64,000 nucleotides of DNA, taken from NCBI RefSeq assembly GCF_024362695.1, contig NC_065421.1:8432598-8496597 (forward strand), written 5' to 3'. The DNA comes from Pectinophora gossypiella. Its lineage: Eukaryota > Arthropoda > Insecta > Lepidoptera > Gelechiidae. Below are positions 43,193 to 55,800 of the stretch, in pieces (the first letter of the stretch is position 1; the number at the start of each line of letters is the position of its first letter). The notes under the pieces are model-generated. The model was not told where the DNA came from, searched no databases, and saw nothing but the letters and a program-made list of their open reading frames with translations. Made by a program: the position numbers and the translations under genes.

Positions 43193-46100
43193 CAATGAGA
43201 GCATGTGACACTTAATGGTATAACTTCGGCACACCGGTCAAATTACTATTCATTACAAAGGTGGAAGTTTTAACAGCGAACCACAACGGCCGGCGGTGGG
43301 AGGCCCCTTCTCTTTGTTCCTAGCACTCAAGGTCACCTCCTCACCCCTACGTACCCCCACATTTATGACCCCCAAGTTCATTGTTCACCAAAAACCGTTA
43401 AGCTACGTATAAAAATACAATTATGAATTGCCAGCAGAATTAATCCTGAACCAGATGGTGGTGTCATTTTTCACTGAAATACTTCGTCCCGTAACAAAAA
43501 CTGGTTAAAAAGTTAAATCTGTATTACGCGAGTGCTGTCTTTAGCAGATTCTCAACTCTCGGATGAAGATAAATCTGGGGCTCGCAAAATTAAATATTCT
43601 TGTAAAAACATTTACTTTCATAAAGAATTTACTTACTGACTTTCAACTACGCAAAAATATCTCGGCATTTCTTAATGTAAATATTTGTTTTCCCTTTGTG
43701 GTTGTATTTCTTACGGGATCTGGTTGTACTTAAAATACAGCCGGCTTTTTATTTAATAAAGGCTTTGATGTAGCAAGGCTAAATCTAACGAAAACTTAAA
43801 ATCGTTTTGTATCTCGTTCGTCACGTACTTTTGGTATCCGACAACATATTGTCATCGTAATCCATTCTTGTGTTAGTTATATCGATCAGTAATGGGCGCA
43901 GGCCTACATTAATATTGATATACGTCATAGAGCACGATGTTCTTGTACGCCCGGTTTCTATTTTGATTGATGATAATAAGGGTTATTTCTGTTCTTCGAA
44001 AGACAAGCTGAATAGTTGACTGTAAAAGGACAGTGTATAATTATATTATTTATTAGCCATTACATATGTTGAACTGTGTTGTGTACCCTTTAACAATTTA
44101 TTTGTCTACCCGCATTCTCCTTCTTGTTTAACATAGAAAAGGCGGGAGCTGCTTTTAATAATTCAACGCGAGTTTCGTAAATATACCCGGCTCCGAACAG
44201 TCAGGTGAAACAGAACAATGGAAGCAAGCAACTGCAGACTCAGCCTACGTATTTTCCTTTATGAAAACTTTTCCAATGCATACCAATGAAAGGTTTTCGC
44301 TAGAAACTCGACCGTTATTTATCCCGAGAGTCGGATTTAGTTTCCTAACCTTTAAATCTCGGGATATTTACATCAGCTAGTTCGAAAATTGAGTACGAAA
44401 CGAACCTAATGGAAATTTCTGTCCCTGATTTATGTTTTCTACTTCTGCGTTCTGACTGATGCTGCAAAAACTTGAGCAATAACATAATTTTATGTATCTC
44501 CTGGAGCTTAAGAAAATTCGAGGGTCAAAATGAACCGTTATTTCAATTTTGCGAACATACCTCGACCTTCGGTCGTATTTTCATAGAACTTCTCGCGTTC
44601 TCTCGGAAAATCTTGAATGGACGCGGTGTTTTGTGAATTTTGCATGAGGTTAATAATTTAAGGGGCACTCGCCTTCATAATGGTAAGTAGTCCGCAGCGT
44701 CAACGACCAATTCTCGAAGCATTAATCTGGGTTATACGCTGGCTGGCGATCCCATTTATGAGCGTTGGGGTTTATGACACCGACATATTAACTGCTTGGA
44801 ACAAACTTTACGCGTTTGGGATAGTTGTGACATCGTGAGATTGAGATCAAATCGCCTTAAAGGCTTTAGTGGAGTGATTAGGTATGTTGATTTGATACCT
44901 ACGTATTCCTAAATTATTTTATAGTACCTAACAATTTTGTCGAATTATTTTGATTTGTAATTAACCCTCGATATCAAATCTTTGATGATCGTGGAGTAGA
45001 GATTTTGCAGTAATTTTTAATGCTCTTAGTATTACAAACCACTTAACATTACATCTGACATAATCACTAAACTAAATGAATCTTAAAAAATATATATTTT
45101 AGATTTATTACAGCTGATGATTCGGAGGAATAATGAAACGCCCTTGCCCTTTTGAAATTAATTACTAGAGTCCCAACTAAACACTATCTGAGCGAAGGTT
45201 TACATGCTTTAGCATAGCTTGTGCCGTTAGGCTCAAGATAAAACGCCTTACTAAATTATTAAATGAGACTGAGTATTTTTAAGCTACTCTACATACCTAA
45301 TGGTACCGTAACTTGGCAATGACAAGACCAAAATATAATAATTGATTTTGTCGGGACTAGATAATATTGTCTGGGATTGTTGCGTAAGCAGATAAGTTAT
45401 AAACTTAGATATTCCTACTATTCTGTCTATTAGGATTGAAATGTTATAAGAGTTCTAGATCTTATCATAACATAGGCGAGTAAGCCTTTGTTGTTCCGTG
45501 TAGATAATAAGTTACTTAACCCACAGAATTAATTGCGAATGTAAGGCCGCGCGCAAGGTTACCCCAAGGTTGAGTTTTAGGCCCAGTATTTTATTTCTTT
45601 CACGAACTTTGTTCAATTAGAGCTTTTGTTGACGCTTTAGGATCTTATCACGTCAGCAAACTCGTATAAAGATTTGTAAAATGTGAAAGAGTTTGCTCAA
45701 TCATTCGCTTTTTCTGAAAATGGGAGAAGCTTCATTGTAAGGAACAATGCGGTTGAAAAAATGGAAAGAACTTGCGTACAGGCATGTTTTTACGAGAAAA
45801 TTTCTTATCTTTTCGCACATTTAGAGAAAATGCTTATTCATTTCTATTTTGAACACCCCAAATGAGATTGCGAAACGTCAGACGATTTAAACAATGTGTT
45901 CAAATAACGAAATGAGATGGCTGTATCAGACGTTACGTCACAAAACAAACTGTCTGAAAACTGGAAAATGGCAGTGGAAACTCAACATCCAAGACCTCTC
46001 CAATATTCCCCGAAGTAGTGTGCTAGTTTCAAGTTTATTTACAGTAAGAGTTCAGTTGCTCTGGATTGAAATTACTTAAAAGGAATGGCAGATATTTGAT

Positions 46101-46194
46101 ATAGTAAAATTCTATGGATAATAAAAATATATTAGGATAATGATCGATCACACACAATAATGGGTGATTTTCTTTTCTTGCTGAAAACATCAGA
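43193..46194. other. gene-free sequence
   Basis: No exon or repeat recognised. Probably upstream intron of SNAP-25, since an untranslated exon must lie somewhere to the left. Confidence 0.4.
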
Positions 46195-46312
46195 CATTAG
46201 ACCATATTGTCACTTACCATCAGGTGAGATTGTGGTCAAACGCTAGCCTATATTATTTAAAAATAATAAATACAATTTGTACTGTATTCAATAAAGTGTA
46301 TTTGATTTTAAT
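46195..46312 (+). repeat. 3' end of a non-LTR retrotransposon, second type
   Basis: CACTTACCATCAGGTGAGAT, TGTGGTCAAACGCTAGCCTA and TATTCAATAAAGTGTATTTG form a common lepidopteran LINE end. It lies about 0.5 kb before the first SNAP-25 coding exon. Confidence 0.65.
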
Positions 46313-46793
46313 AATCAATATTTTATCGTAATTTCTTTTACGGCACACACTGAATAGGTACATTTTTCTAAGTCACATAATATACAGTTTATTATCCACT
46401 TCCAAATTTAGAAATTATATTTATAAATACCGATAAGATTTTCTTTAAGGAACAAAATGTTTACTATCGTAAGAATTGAAGAATCCTGATCTTTACCGAA
46501 CTTGTCCCTTTTCTCAGTAGTTTGTCGAATTTATAATTATGAAAAAAAAAAAACACTACTCTTCAGAGCACGTAACTGTGGAAGATTCCTTTAATTAAAC
46601 TGAAAATCGTAAACCATAACTTGACCTTACTAAAATGAACGTTTCTTTAACCTCTTACGGCTGAAATTGTCAAACACAATAGTTAAACAATGGGGTTTGG
46701 ATTTTATAAGGACATTCGGTCTTACGGCTTTAATGCTTTGAAACTGATTTTAACTTTTTTAAGTGTTTTGACAAATGTTGGTATTGGTTCCAG

Positions 46794-46887
46794 GATGCCT
46801 TCAGCAGCGCCACCCGCCGAGAATGGCGCCGCGCCGCGCAGCGAACTCGAGCAGCTGCAATTACGCGCCGGGCAGGTCACCGATGAA
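46794..46887 (+). CDS. Snap25: SNAP-25 coding exon 1 (residues 1-31)
   Basis: The exon begins at 46794 after the acceptor GGTTCCAG; the ATG is at 46795, so only one leader base is in this exon and the 5' untranslated region must be spliced on from upstream. It encodes MPSAAPPAENGAAPRSELEQ and on to QVTDE, ending in phase 0 at a GTAAGT donor (46888). The proline- and alanine-rich start is typical of insect SNAP-25. The frame is also open for about 100 bases before the ATG, but that is a T-rich intron end, not protein. Confidence 0.95.
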
Positions 46888-49800
46888 GTAAGTACTGTAA
46901 CCATAACAACATCTTGGGTTGGCATCACTTTTACGTTGTCGATTCTATATACCGGTATAGATATTTGTTTGATCGTCTACTTCTTTCTTAAATATCATAC
47001 TTACAGGTACAAAATATAAGGAAATAAGTACACATATATTTTTTAAAGAACTTTTTATGAGACATTTTAAAGTCTTACACTTATTTTTTGATTTTTGTCA
47101 GGACAACCGCAGATATCGCGGAGTAACTCAAATAAATGAATAAAACTGCTTTTGTATCCAAAACATTACTCTCAAAGGACATTTCTCTCAGTTTAGTGAC
47201 ATCAAAGACCTTTGAAGAAACTCAAATAAAGAACAGAAGGGTCGCCGAATTTTTATTATGTCAAGAGAAATTGACTCCTGGCTTTATTTCGGACAATTGA
47301 TTGCCGAACAAGGCTATAACATTGATTGACGCAAGAGCTTACGGAGATTCAATTGGATCTTAATTTGTTTCTGAAACAAACCAAAGTTTCAGATCAACTC
47401 ATTTGAAGTACTTTTCTGGATTGACGGTTTTATTGACATTGATGGTTTTGTGGATACTTAAATATTTAGGTATGTCGTTCAGGAAAAAAGGTTTGGGTTC
47501 TTGTTAAATATTTACGTAAACGGATTAGGAACTTTTCTGTTACGGGTTTGAAGGATACACTGTATCAGGTTTAGATGGTAGAGGTATGGTAAATACTTCA
47601 CCAAACAACATCACTCCGATTTGAGCTTGGTAGTCTTTTGGGTAAAACCTAAAAATATAAAAGTTGAAAAGCTTTTGAAGCCACTCTACTAAAATGCATC
47701 CATAGCCGAATCAAATGAAGAAATCAAAATCACTGCTGCTCAACGGTCACACACAGAATGATTATGAGTTTAGGAGTTAGGTTGTTTAGAATCTGTTCAC
47801 CACTTGTCTGATAGACAGTTGTACTGCTTTCAAACATTTATTGGGCGGATACCAGATGGTTTATCAGCAAGTGGTGCAACAGACCGTTAAGGTTCATCGT
47901 GTTCAACAGTCAGGGCACCTGTATTACGATATTTTGCTCAATTTGAATCATTTGTGTTCCAGTCATTGGAGTCCACCCGGCGTATGATGCAACTATGCGA
48001 GGAGGTGAGTTCTGTTCACACCGTTATAATTATCGTTAGAACGCTAAGATTATATAAACAATTTCTAACAACTGCCGTAAAGTAAACAAAAAGCCAACTT
48101 GGCACAATTTTAATATAAAGCGAATACCTTTTAAGATTTATTTACAAAAAATAATAATTTCTAAAACAATATGAATTTACCTTACCTAGACTTTTTCGCA
48201 ATATTACCCTACGGCAGTTCAGTAATAAAAAAAAATACGAGAATGGGAGTGACATAATCAAAATGTCGAGAATACCTCCCAGAGATCAGCTCATATTAAC
48301 AATATTCGTTTAATATGACACTGGATCTCTTCCCTATTATGAAATTGACGTGCACTTGTACAGAGTATTAACTTTCCCGTCAACTTGAAATTGGAATGAC
48401 TGAATTTTTTGGACCGAAATAAAATTTCTGATCTTCTTTAAGTTGTGTAATATTATTAAAAATGTATTGATTTTCCAAGCGTTCGAGAATATTGGACCAG
48501 TCCCCATGTCTTAACTAAATTAGACTTAGACGATAGAAGTGTGCGGATTCGTTGTTAGCCGCGTTTCAGTTGTTGACGTTTATGTTCCCCATAGTTTGTT
48601 TATGTTGAGTTGTTCTGTTGTTATGTTACTTGTGATCATCTGTGAGAGAGGTGTTCTCGATGCGAGGGAGTGAGGGGTATAGCGGAAGTGTCCTGGATAG
48701 CCCCAAGCTCGGTTTGGTCTCCGACGCCCGTCCCCGTTACCCCCTAGGGCGCAGCCTCTGCTATCCCTGGCTGTTGTGTATCGATGTCGCTAAATATTTT
48801 TTTATTTATTATTAAATGTATATGTATGTATATTGTAGCTGTCCAGTAACCCGTATTTATATTTTTTATTTTTTCCTGTGGATAATACCTTTATTTCAAT
48901 GTATTATGTTACAATTTAACCGTACATATGGGTGTTGCATGATCCGTGCCTTATGTGCCCGAATATGTTAGAGACCTCTATAGCCCTTTGTGTTGTTTGT
49001 AGTAACTGTAAATTTTGTGTGATCAAATTTAACTTCCTCGGCAATCCCGAACTCGACGCTGACGGTTAATTACAAAATTAATTACTCGGAAATACAACTT
49101 TGTTTGATAGAATGATCTATTTAAGCAGTGATAACAAGATAAATTAACCCTCAGCTTTTGGAGAAATCAGCTCTGCGCTGTTATTGGTTGTACCGCATGA
49201 AGTCATTGAGGACTAGAACCACCCCAGCCCCTTATCAGTTCCGAATACTTCTCAGATATTAGTGTTCCCCTTAGTGTATTATTTGTCCCGGTGTGCGCTT
49301 CTTGTTGACCAATAGTCTTACTTATCCATTGTGCTTGGGCTTGCTTCGACTTTAACCCCCGTATGACTCGGAAGCCAACTCTCTCCACAACATATCCGCC
49401 TGCGAGGCTGTCTCCTTCAACCGCACTCTCTTCTGCTCTCCTTTCCTTTACTCTTCTTAGACTTCCCTTTCTTCTCTCTTCGATCCGTTTCAATGACTAT
49501 CCAATAATTTGAGCTCGGACCCTAACACGAACCGATGATGTAAAGGTACCGATTGTCACCGTTAATGTTCTATGTTTCGTTCTATATCCTCTTTAGTTGA
49601 CTCTGTTTGTATCTTAGGTCTCTGTGTAGTGGCTGCTCTCTGTTGTTGACTGTAAATCTATTATGTTGTATGATTTCATGCCTTCTTCGAACATTCACAA
49701 TACTGCCAATGTGGGCGTGAACACACCCCGTACCTGCCACTTAACTCCAACAAATATATCGAGCTACACCTGATTCCAACTCTCACAACAAATACAGACT

Positions 49801-52800
49801 AATTAAAATATTTATTATCTGTATTTACATACTTTCAGTTAATTAAGGCATTTACTTTTATTTATTTTTAATACGTATTGATAACATTTCAATGCGTTAC
49901 ATTAGTTTATGTGATAGTGTATAGTTATCTGTTTTATACGTTACTGATATTATTTTATTTACAATCAGATGAGGTTCACGCGAAAACTGGTCTATTCAAT
50001 ATTGTAACATCAGGAACAAATGAGATATGTGACACAGCACAGACAGACTCAACACGACTCGCAACACAGTTCAGACATCGCGGAGGACATGGCACGGCGC
50101 AAGGCGCGTGGTGCGTGGTCCGCGTCAGTGCCAGCCCGCAGCCAACGTGCAGCCAGCCGGTGTGCCGTGTGCTCCGCGGCGACACTGTATCTCGCGACAC
50201 CGCACACTCCACTGTACCCCTCACAACTAACATGCTCTCTGACTTTTTGTTTCTGCGGCTGGTAGAGCAAGGAGGCCGGCATTCGTACTCTGGTCGCTCT
50301 AGACGACCAGGGAGGTGAGTGATCTGCGAGATTTGCAACACTACATTATTTACAATTTTATCTATTTTACCTTTTTGAATAACTTTTGAGCGACGTAGGG
50401 TTTTCAGCCGACTCGAAGACGGGCCCGACGAAGTAGAAGATGCAAGGGGGTATCGCATTGATTATGTATTAAATTTCGTCACTGCTAATTCAATGCAAAG
50501 GTGCGGGCATCCTCTGAGACTTGGGCCTTTGACCATATATGACTCACACACCGAGATCACGGAAAACCCACATCTTTGTATATGTATATCATTCGTTCGT
50601 AGATATATACACCACTTTGCACAACTTAATACAGCGAGCGCCGGGCGAAGTCGGACGACCGACATACAGAACTGATCCCGAGCGAACGATACCAATACAT
50701 TGCGCATTTCAGATGTTTGTACTCGACTCTCGAAAATTTAACAACTTTACCAGAATCACATAACGTATAAACGACTGAGCGAAGTAAATTCGAAACGCTT
50801 CTCTTCAACGCACGACTCTTGACATCACACAGAATAATCATGAATCATATAAAACTGAGCACAGATGAAACTGAATCTGGTTTACTTGCAAGCTTCACTG
50901 CATGCATGTGGTTGTATGGAGTAGTGTGTGTAGCCGCCGTGTAGCCGTACAGCTAGCGCCGTAGCGCCCGCACCGCCGCACGGCACGCCGCACGCACGCC
51001 GCCGCCGCAAGCGGTCCGCACCCCGCCACCCACCGCCCCGATACTCTCCTCTACGATATATTATTTTGATTTGTATTTTATGTATAGAGCGAGGACGCCG
51101 GGGGGCAAGCGCTTCATATGTTGAGTCACCAGGGCGGTAAGAGTTAAACTGACACGTGGGTAGTCGAGCCGTGAGAACGTCTGTGTTGAATGTGCAGTTG
51201 ATTAACATATATTAATCTCTTTGTTTTTCTTTGACGTTTCTCTTGAATAACGACTTATCTGAGATCGATGTTGCGTGTGTTTCTATGTTCGATGGGGATG
51301 ACTTGAAAATATAGTGTACATAGAGCCCGATGGCCGTTCGTTGCTAATTGTCGCAAAAGACTGTTACTCTATCTTTTGCTGAAGATTTAATTTGAATGAG
51401 CTGCGCAAGATGTTTAGTTCTTCCGTTGATCTTGTCGACCGGAACGCTTTTTATAGGTATATTTAGTTATCTTTCCGATCTACTATACTCTTCTCTTACT
51501 GAACTGCGGTACTATTGAATGCGCGTTATCCGAGTGTATCTGTTGACGTATAGTGTGGTACGCCTCACCTCCATGGCTAGCGCGTTGTTCATGTTAGCGT
51601 ACGTAGGTGTGCCACTGTTAGCTCGGTCTGTGTCGGCGGGGGGCCGCCTGCGCCCCTCGCCTCTACATATTAGTTTGTTCATTTCTATCTTCAACTCAAT
51701 TAATACTTTGCTACATTCACGTTTCATTTAGGAATGGCTTTATGGATACGCTCATTTGCTAATTGTTTTTTTTTGTCATATCATAAACGGGGCCTCGCGG
51801 CCTCGACGCGGATCATCAATGTTTTTGTTTTGTTTTTAGTTGAGTTTGAGTTGTGTCGGTAGGGAGCGGCCCCGGGCCGCGCGCGGCCCTGGCCGGGCGG
51901 TGCCTCGCGGGCCCGCGGCCGTGCGGCGCCGCTCGGCGGGGTCGCGCGCGCCTCTCCGACCCTCACGCATACGTTTGGCGAGCTATAGTGACATCATTAT
52001 TGTGTTGTAGAGTCACGAGGTGGGCATGAAAACCCTGGTCATGCTGGATGAACAGGGCGGTAAGCATCCAGTAGTTCTACTTTACATCACTCATATTTTA
52101 GTACAGCTTTTGTCTGAGATGCCAGTTCGGATACTTACGAGAACTCGTTGAATGAAAATGATTTAACTTAAATGTCGATTGACGATTTGCTAACAGTTTA
52201 TTTAAATGGATAATATGCAAGGTAAAAAGTTCATGATCATATATTAAACTAGAGAATAAACTGCATCAGGCGAGCCCCGCTCCCGCTGGCCTGCGAGTCG
52301 GGAGGGGACGCTGAGATATAAACTTACCATTGAGTTCACACTTTCGACTTTTCATTTAGTTTTTCTCACGCATCTAGCTATGCACGACTACTTCAATTTT
52401 GCTGTTTAATTGCATGAGTTTTAGAGTTTATGAATTTTTGAATTCTAAATGTTAGCAACTATGAGTATTGTATTACTGTTATCACTAGTATCAGCACATA
52501 CATCATGTTGAAAGGTAAAGATTATGTTTTAATTAGTATACCAGATAAAGTGTAAGACACCAACCGGAAGATTTAACTTAGAGAAAATGTTAGAGACGAT
52601 GTTCATTATGAATAAATATTAGATGCTTAACCTAGTGCGCAATATAATAGAATCGCTGTAACTCTTCGTATGCATGAGCATAACTAGCCGTATTAAAGCT
52701 ACGGGGAAACTTGTCTTACACTTAGCTCTGGTTTGTCGAGAGCGTTGAGAATTTACAAAAGGCGATTTGAAATCCGAATTAATTTAAAAAAGAGCTCGCG

Positions 52801-55800
52801 TGTTAATAATAAAAGAGTTAGGCGCTTAAACACATTGTTTGGGAGTTGTGAAGGGTAGTTGATATAACGAGTTGTGTGTGTGTGGACAGAGCAATTGGAC
52901 AGGATTGAGGAGGGCATGGACCAGATCAACGCGGACATGCGCGAGGCTGAGAAGAATCTCTCCGGTATGGAGAAGTGCTGCGGCATTTGCGTCCTGCCCT
53001 GCAACAAGTGCGTAACATTTACATACTTTCCAGGGGATTTGAAAAGGCCCCATCGAAGCAACTCATCGAAAAAGCAATATTGCTATTTGACATTAATTGA
53101 CTATTGATTGTTTTTAACCGTCCAGTACTTTGTTGTTTTGACTCACGTCACGCCTGTTTTACCAAATGGTCAACTTTCCCTTAAGATCTTTTAGAGAAGT
53201 ATTCAAAAATTGCAATTTTAAGACCAGTCGCTTTATAATTTTAAAAAGCTGAGATGTTTAGATTTTTAAACTTTCTTAAGGGATTTTACAAAGAAAGTAA
53301 TTCACATTACTAAAGGACCTGTAAGACGCCTGAGTCTTAGGAAATCTAGTGAAGACATTTACTTTCATGTGAATGTAAACACTTTCAGGGGAGCGTCGTT
53401 CAAGGAAGACGACGGCACGTGGAAAGGCAATGATGATGGTAAGGTGGTGAACAACCAGCCCCAACGGGTGATGGACGAGCGCAACGGTATAGGACCACAA
53501 GCCGGATACATAGGCAGGTTAGTACGAATTCTTGTTATACATAACATAAACAGCCTATTTACGTTCCACTACTGGGCACAGGCCTCCCCTCAATCAACCG
53601 AAGAAGGCACATACTGTCACAAATACCGTCAACCTCAGAATTTTTCAAATTCTTCTACTTCTTCTATCAAGTCGACAACAAATCCTTGCGATATAAAACA
53701 GCAACTTTTACAAATTGGCATTGTATAAAATATAAGAAATTATAATTATCAAAGAGAGAAAAGTCGTTGAAGATATTAGCAGTACAGATAGGTATTCCTC
53801 AAATTATCATAACATACTATTTAAGATGCTCTTAGAAACCTACCTGGTTGGTGTTTATATCTATAAGAGCAAGCTTGATAATCTTATCTAGCTTTAAATA
53901 CAAGAGAAATATATTATTATTGCAATATTGCTACATTTCACTCTTTAAACACAGCGAGAAAACCAGAACCCTTTACAAATAAAAATCACCTCACGGCAAA
54001 GCAACTGGACACAAACGCAAACCACGTAAACTTTGCAGGATAACAAACGACGCGCGCGAGGATGAGATGGAAGAGAACATGGGCCAGGTGAACACGATGA
54101 TTGGCAACCTGCGCAACATGGCGCTGGATATGGGATCCGAACTGGAGAACCAGAACCGCCAGATCGACCGCATCAACCGCAAGGTAACGCTTCAGATGCT
54201 GGTCGCAGCACTGATTCCAGGGGGTTCGTTGACAATAGGAATGTCGCATTTTTACATTGAAAAGAGAAACAACCTACCTATTTATTATAAAAGGACGATA
54301 CTAAGACTTAAAACTTAAACAAAATGTCAATTAAAAAGAAAACAAAGGTGCAAAGCAGGTGTTATTATAACTGCGAAATAAATAATACAAAAAAGGAAGA
54401 TATATGAGAAAAAGGATTGCAAAATTCTGTAAGGAGATACTTGGCTATAGAATAAATTAAGTTCTATTCCATCACTTGTAAAATTGTGATCAATTGCGAA
54501 TCTATTGTCTATAATAAAATAAATCAACCTATACTTTTGATTATTAAAATAGTCCTTGTATTGGTTGAAATAATAGATGCTACGAGCAATTGTGACCGTC
54601 GTGCTTAAAACACGCTATAGCATGAAACGAATTCAGAGTAACTAGTAGACTTACAGTGCAGACCTGCAATTAAAATAATTAATAGCAACGAACCCCCTAA
54701 AGCGTTTAAATTTTATTCATTGGTTGGTTATCACGAAAATTTTGTTAAAACAATTGGACTTGATATTCTATTTCACAGTTTTAAAATGCATTTTTATATC
54801 TCCCGGATATTCTTTCATCATTTCGTTCATTTAGAATAAAGGCTCTCATCTTTAGGTTGGAGTTAGATAGCAAATTCATTAGCAAATGCGTCATGGAGAG
54901 ATAAAAATGCATTATCTTTAATGTTTTCCGAGGCACAGTAAAGTTTATCGCGTGGACGTAAATTTAGCTGTGTCTCCAGTGTTTCACTAACATCTTCACC
55001 ATCAAGTGTTTTGCCTGTCACCTTAGCAGTGAAAATGTGGTTACTACTATCCTTGTCTATTGTGCCGTCTGTATCTAATCTTCTGTAGCTTATTGGCCTT
55101 CAAAATTTTCGGTCACTGCTTTCCTAAAATCCTATCTATCATTTAGTTCTATCGTTTCCACTCGAGCATGATCTGTCTGTACCTTTGTCCTGTAGTGAAT
55201 GCGGTTAGAATGATTGGTTGTTCTTTCCTGATCTAAATGTTGTCTCGAAGTGTTCATATGACATGTCCACTGACTACCCACAACACATTTACACTGTCAT
55301 CGTGTACCGAGTGTTGGCTCACATCATCCGACTGACTAACATATGTCCAGATTAGACGTCATCAGTAACACTGTCATTTACATAACATGTGTCTGTTTCA
55401 AAAGACAGCGACTGTAGCATACTGCCGTAACTGGCGCACACATTGGCAGACTATTTCGGAATTGAAAGTACAGTCGCTGTGGATTGAAATATGGAAACAA
55501 TACGGGTGTTCTGTATCTAGGGGGAATCGAACGAAACGAGGATAACGCTGGCGAACCAGCGAGCGCACGAGCTGCTCAAGTAAACGGCGACGGCACTCCT
55601 CACACACACACTCGCGGTCTCGTGGTCGCTGACGTCGCAGCTGCGCCACCGCTTGCAGCGCCACCACGCTACTTGCTCTCGAACGTACAACACCCTCAAA
55701 CTCTTATATTGAATTTCTTTAACGTTCAATTGCTGTGCTTTAATTTATTTATTTTTCCAAAGTTGATAGTTCGACAGCAAGTGCTTGGCTCTGCAACCGG

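Noticed and set aside
46690..46794. N-terminal extension of SNAP-25 reading into the sequence before the ATG
   Set aside because: The stretch is T-rich and ends in a good acceptor (TTGGTTCCAG). SNAP-25 proteins start at the MPSAAPP position, so it is intron.
46888..47019. C-terminal read-through of exon 1 (VSTVTITTSW and a hydrophobic stretch)
   Set aside because: It begins exactly at a GTAAGT donor and the next exon continues the SNARE helix; the hydrophobic stretch is intron translation.
48640..49560. LTR retrotransposon in SNAP-25 intron 2
   Set aside because: The region is more GC-rich and has an odd open frame, but I found no paired LTRs, primer-binding site or polymerase motif.
49976..50458. 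160-codon minus-strand open frame and overlapping frames around exon 3a
   Set aside because: They arise from the GC-rich block before exon 3a, have no recognisable domain, and overlap a certain exon on the other strand.
50882..51208. Minus-strand open frame over exon 3b
   Set aside because: Arginine- and glycine-rich composition reflects the CpG-rich block; no similarity recognised.
51512..51966. Open frames on both strands in the GC-rich intron between 3b and 3c
   Set aside because: Low-complexity composition and no splice signals that fit the SNAP-25 phase.
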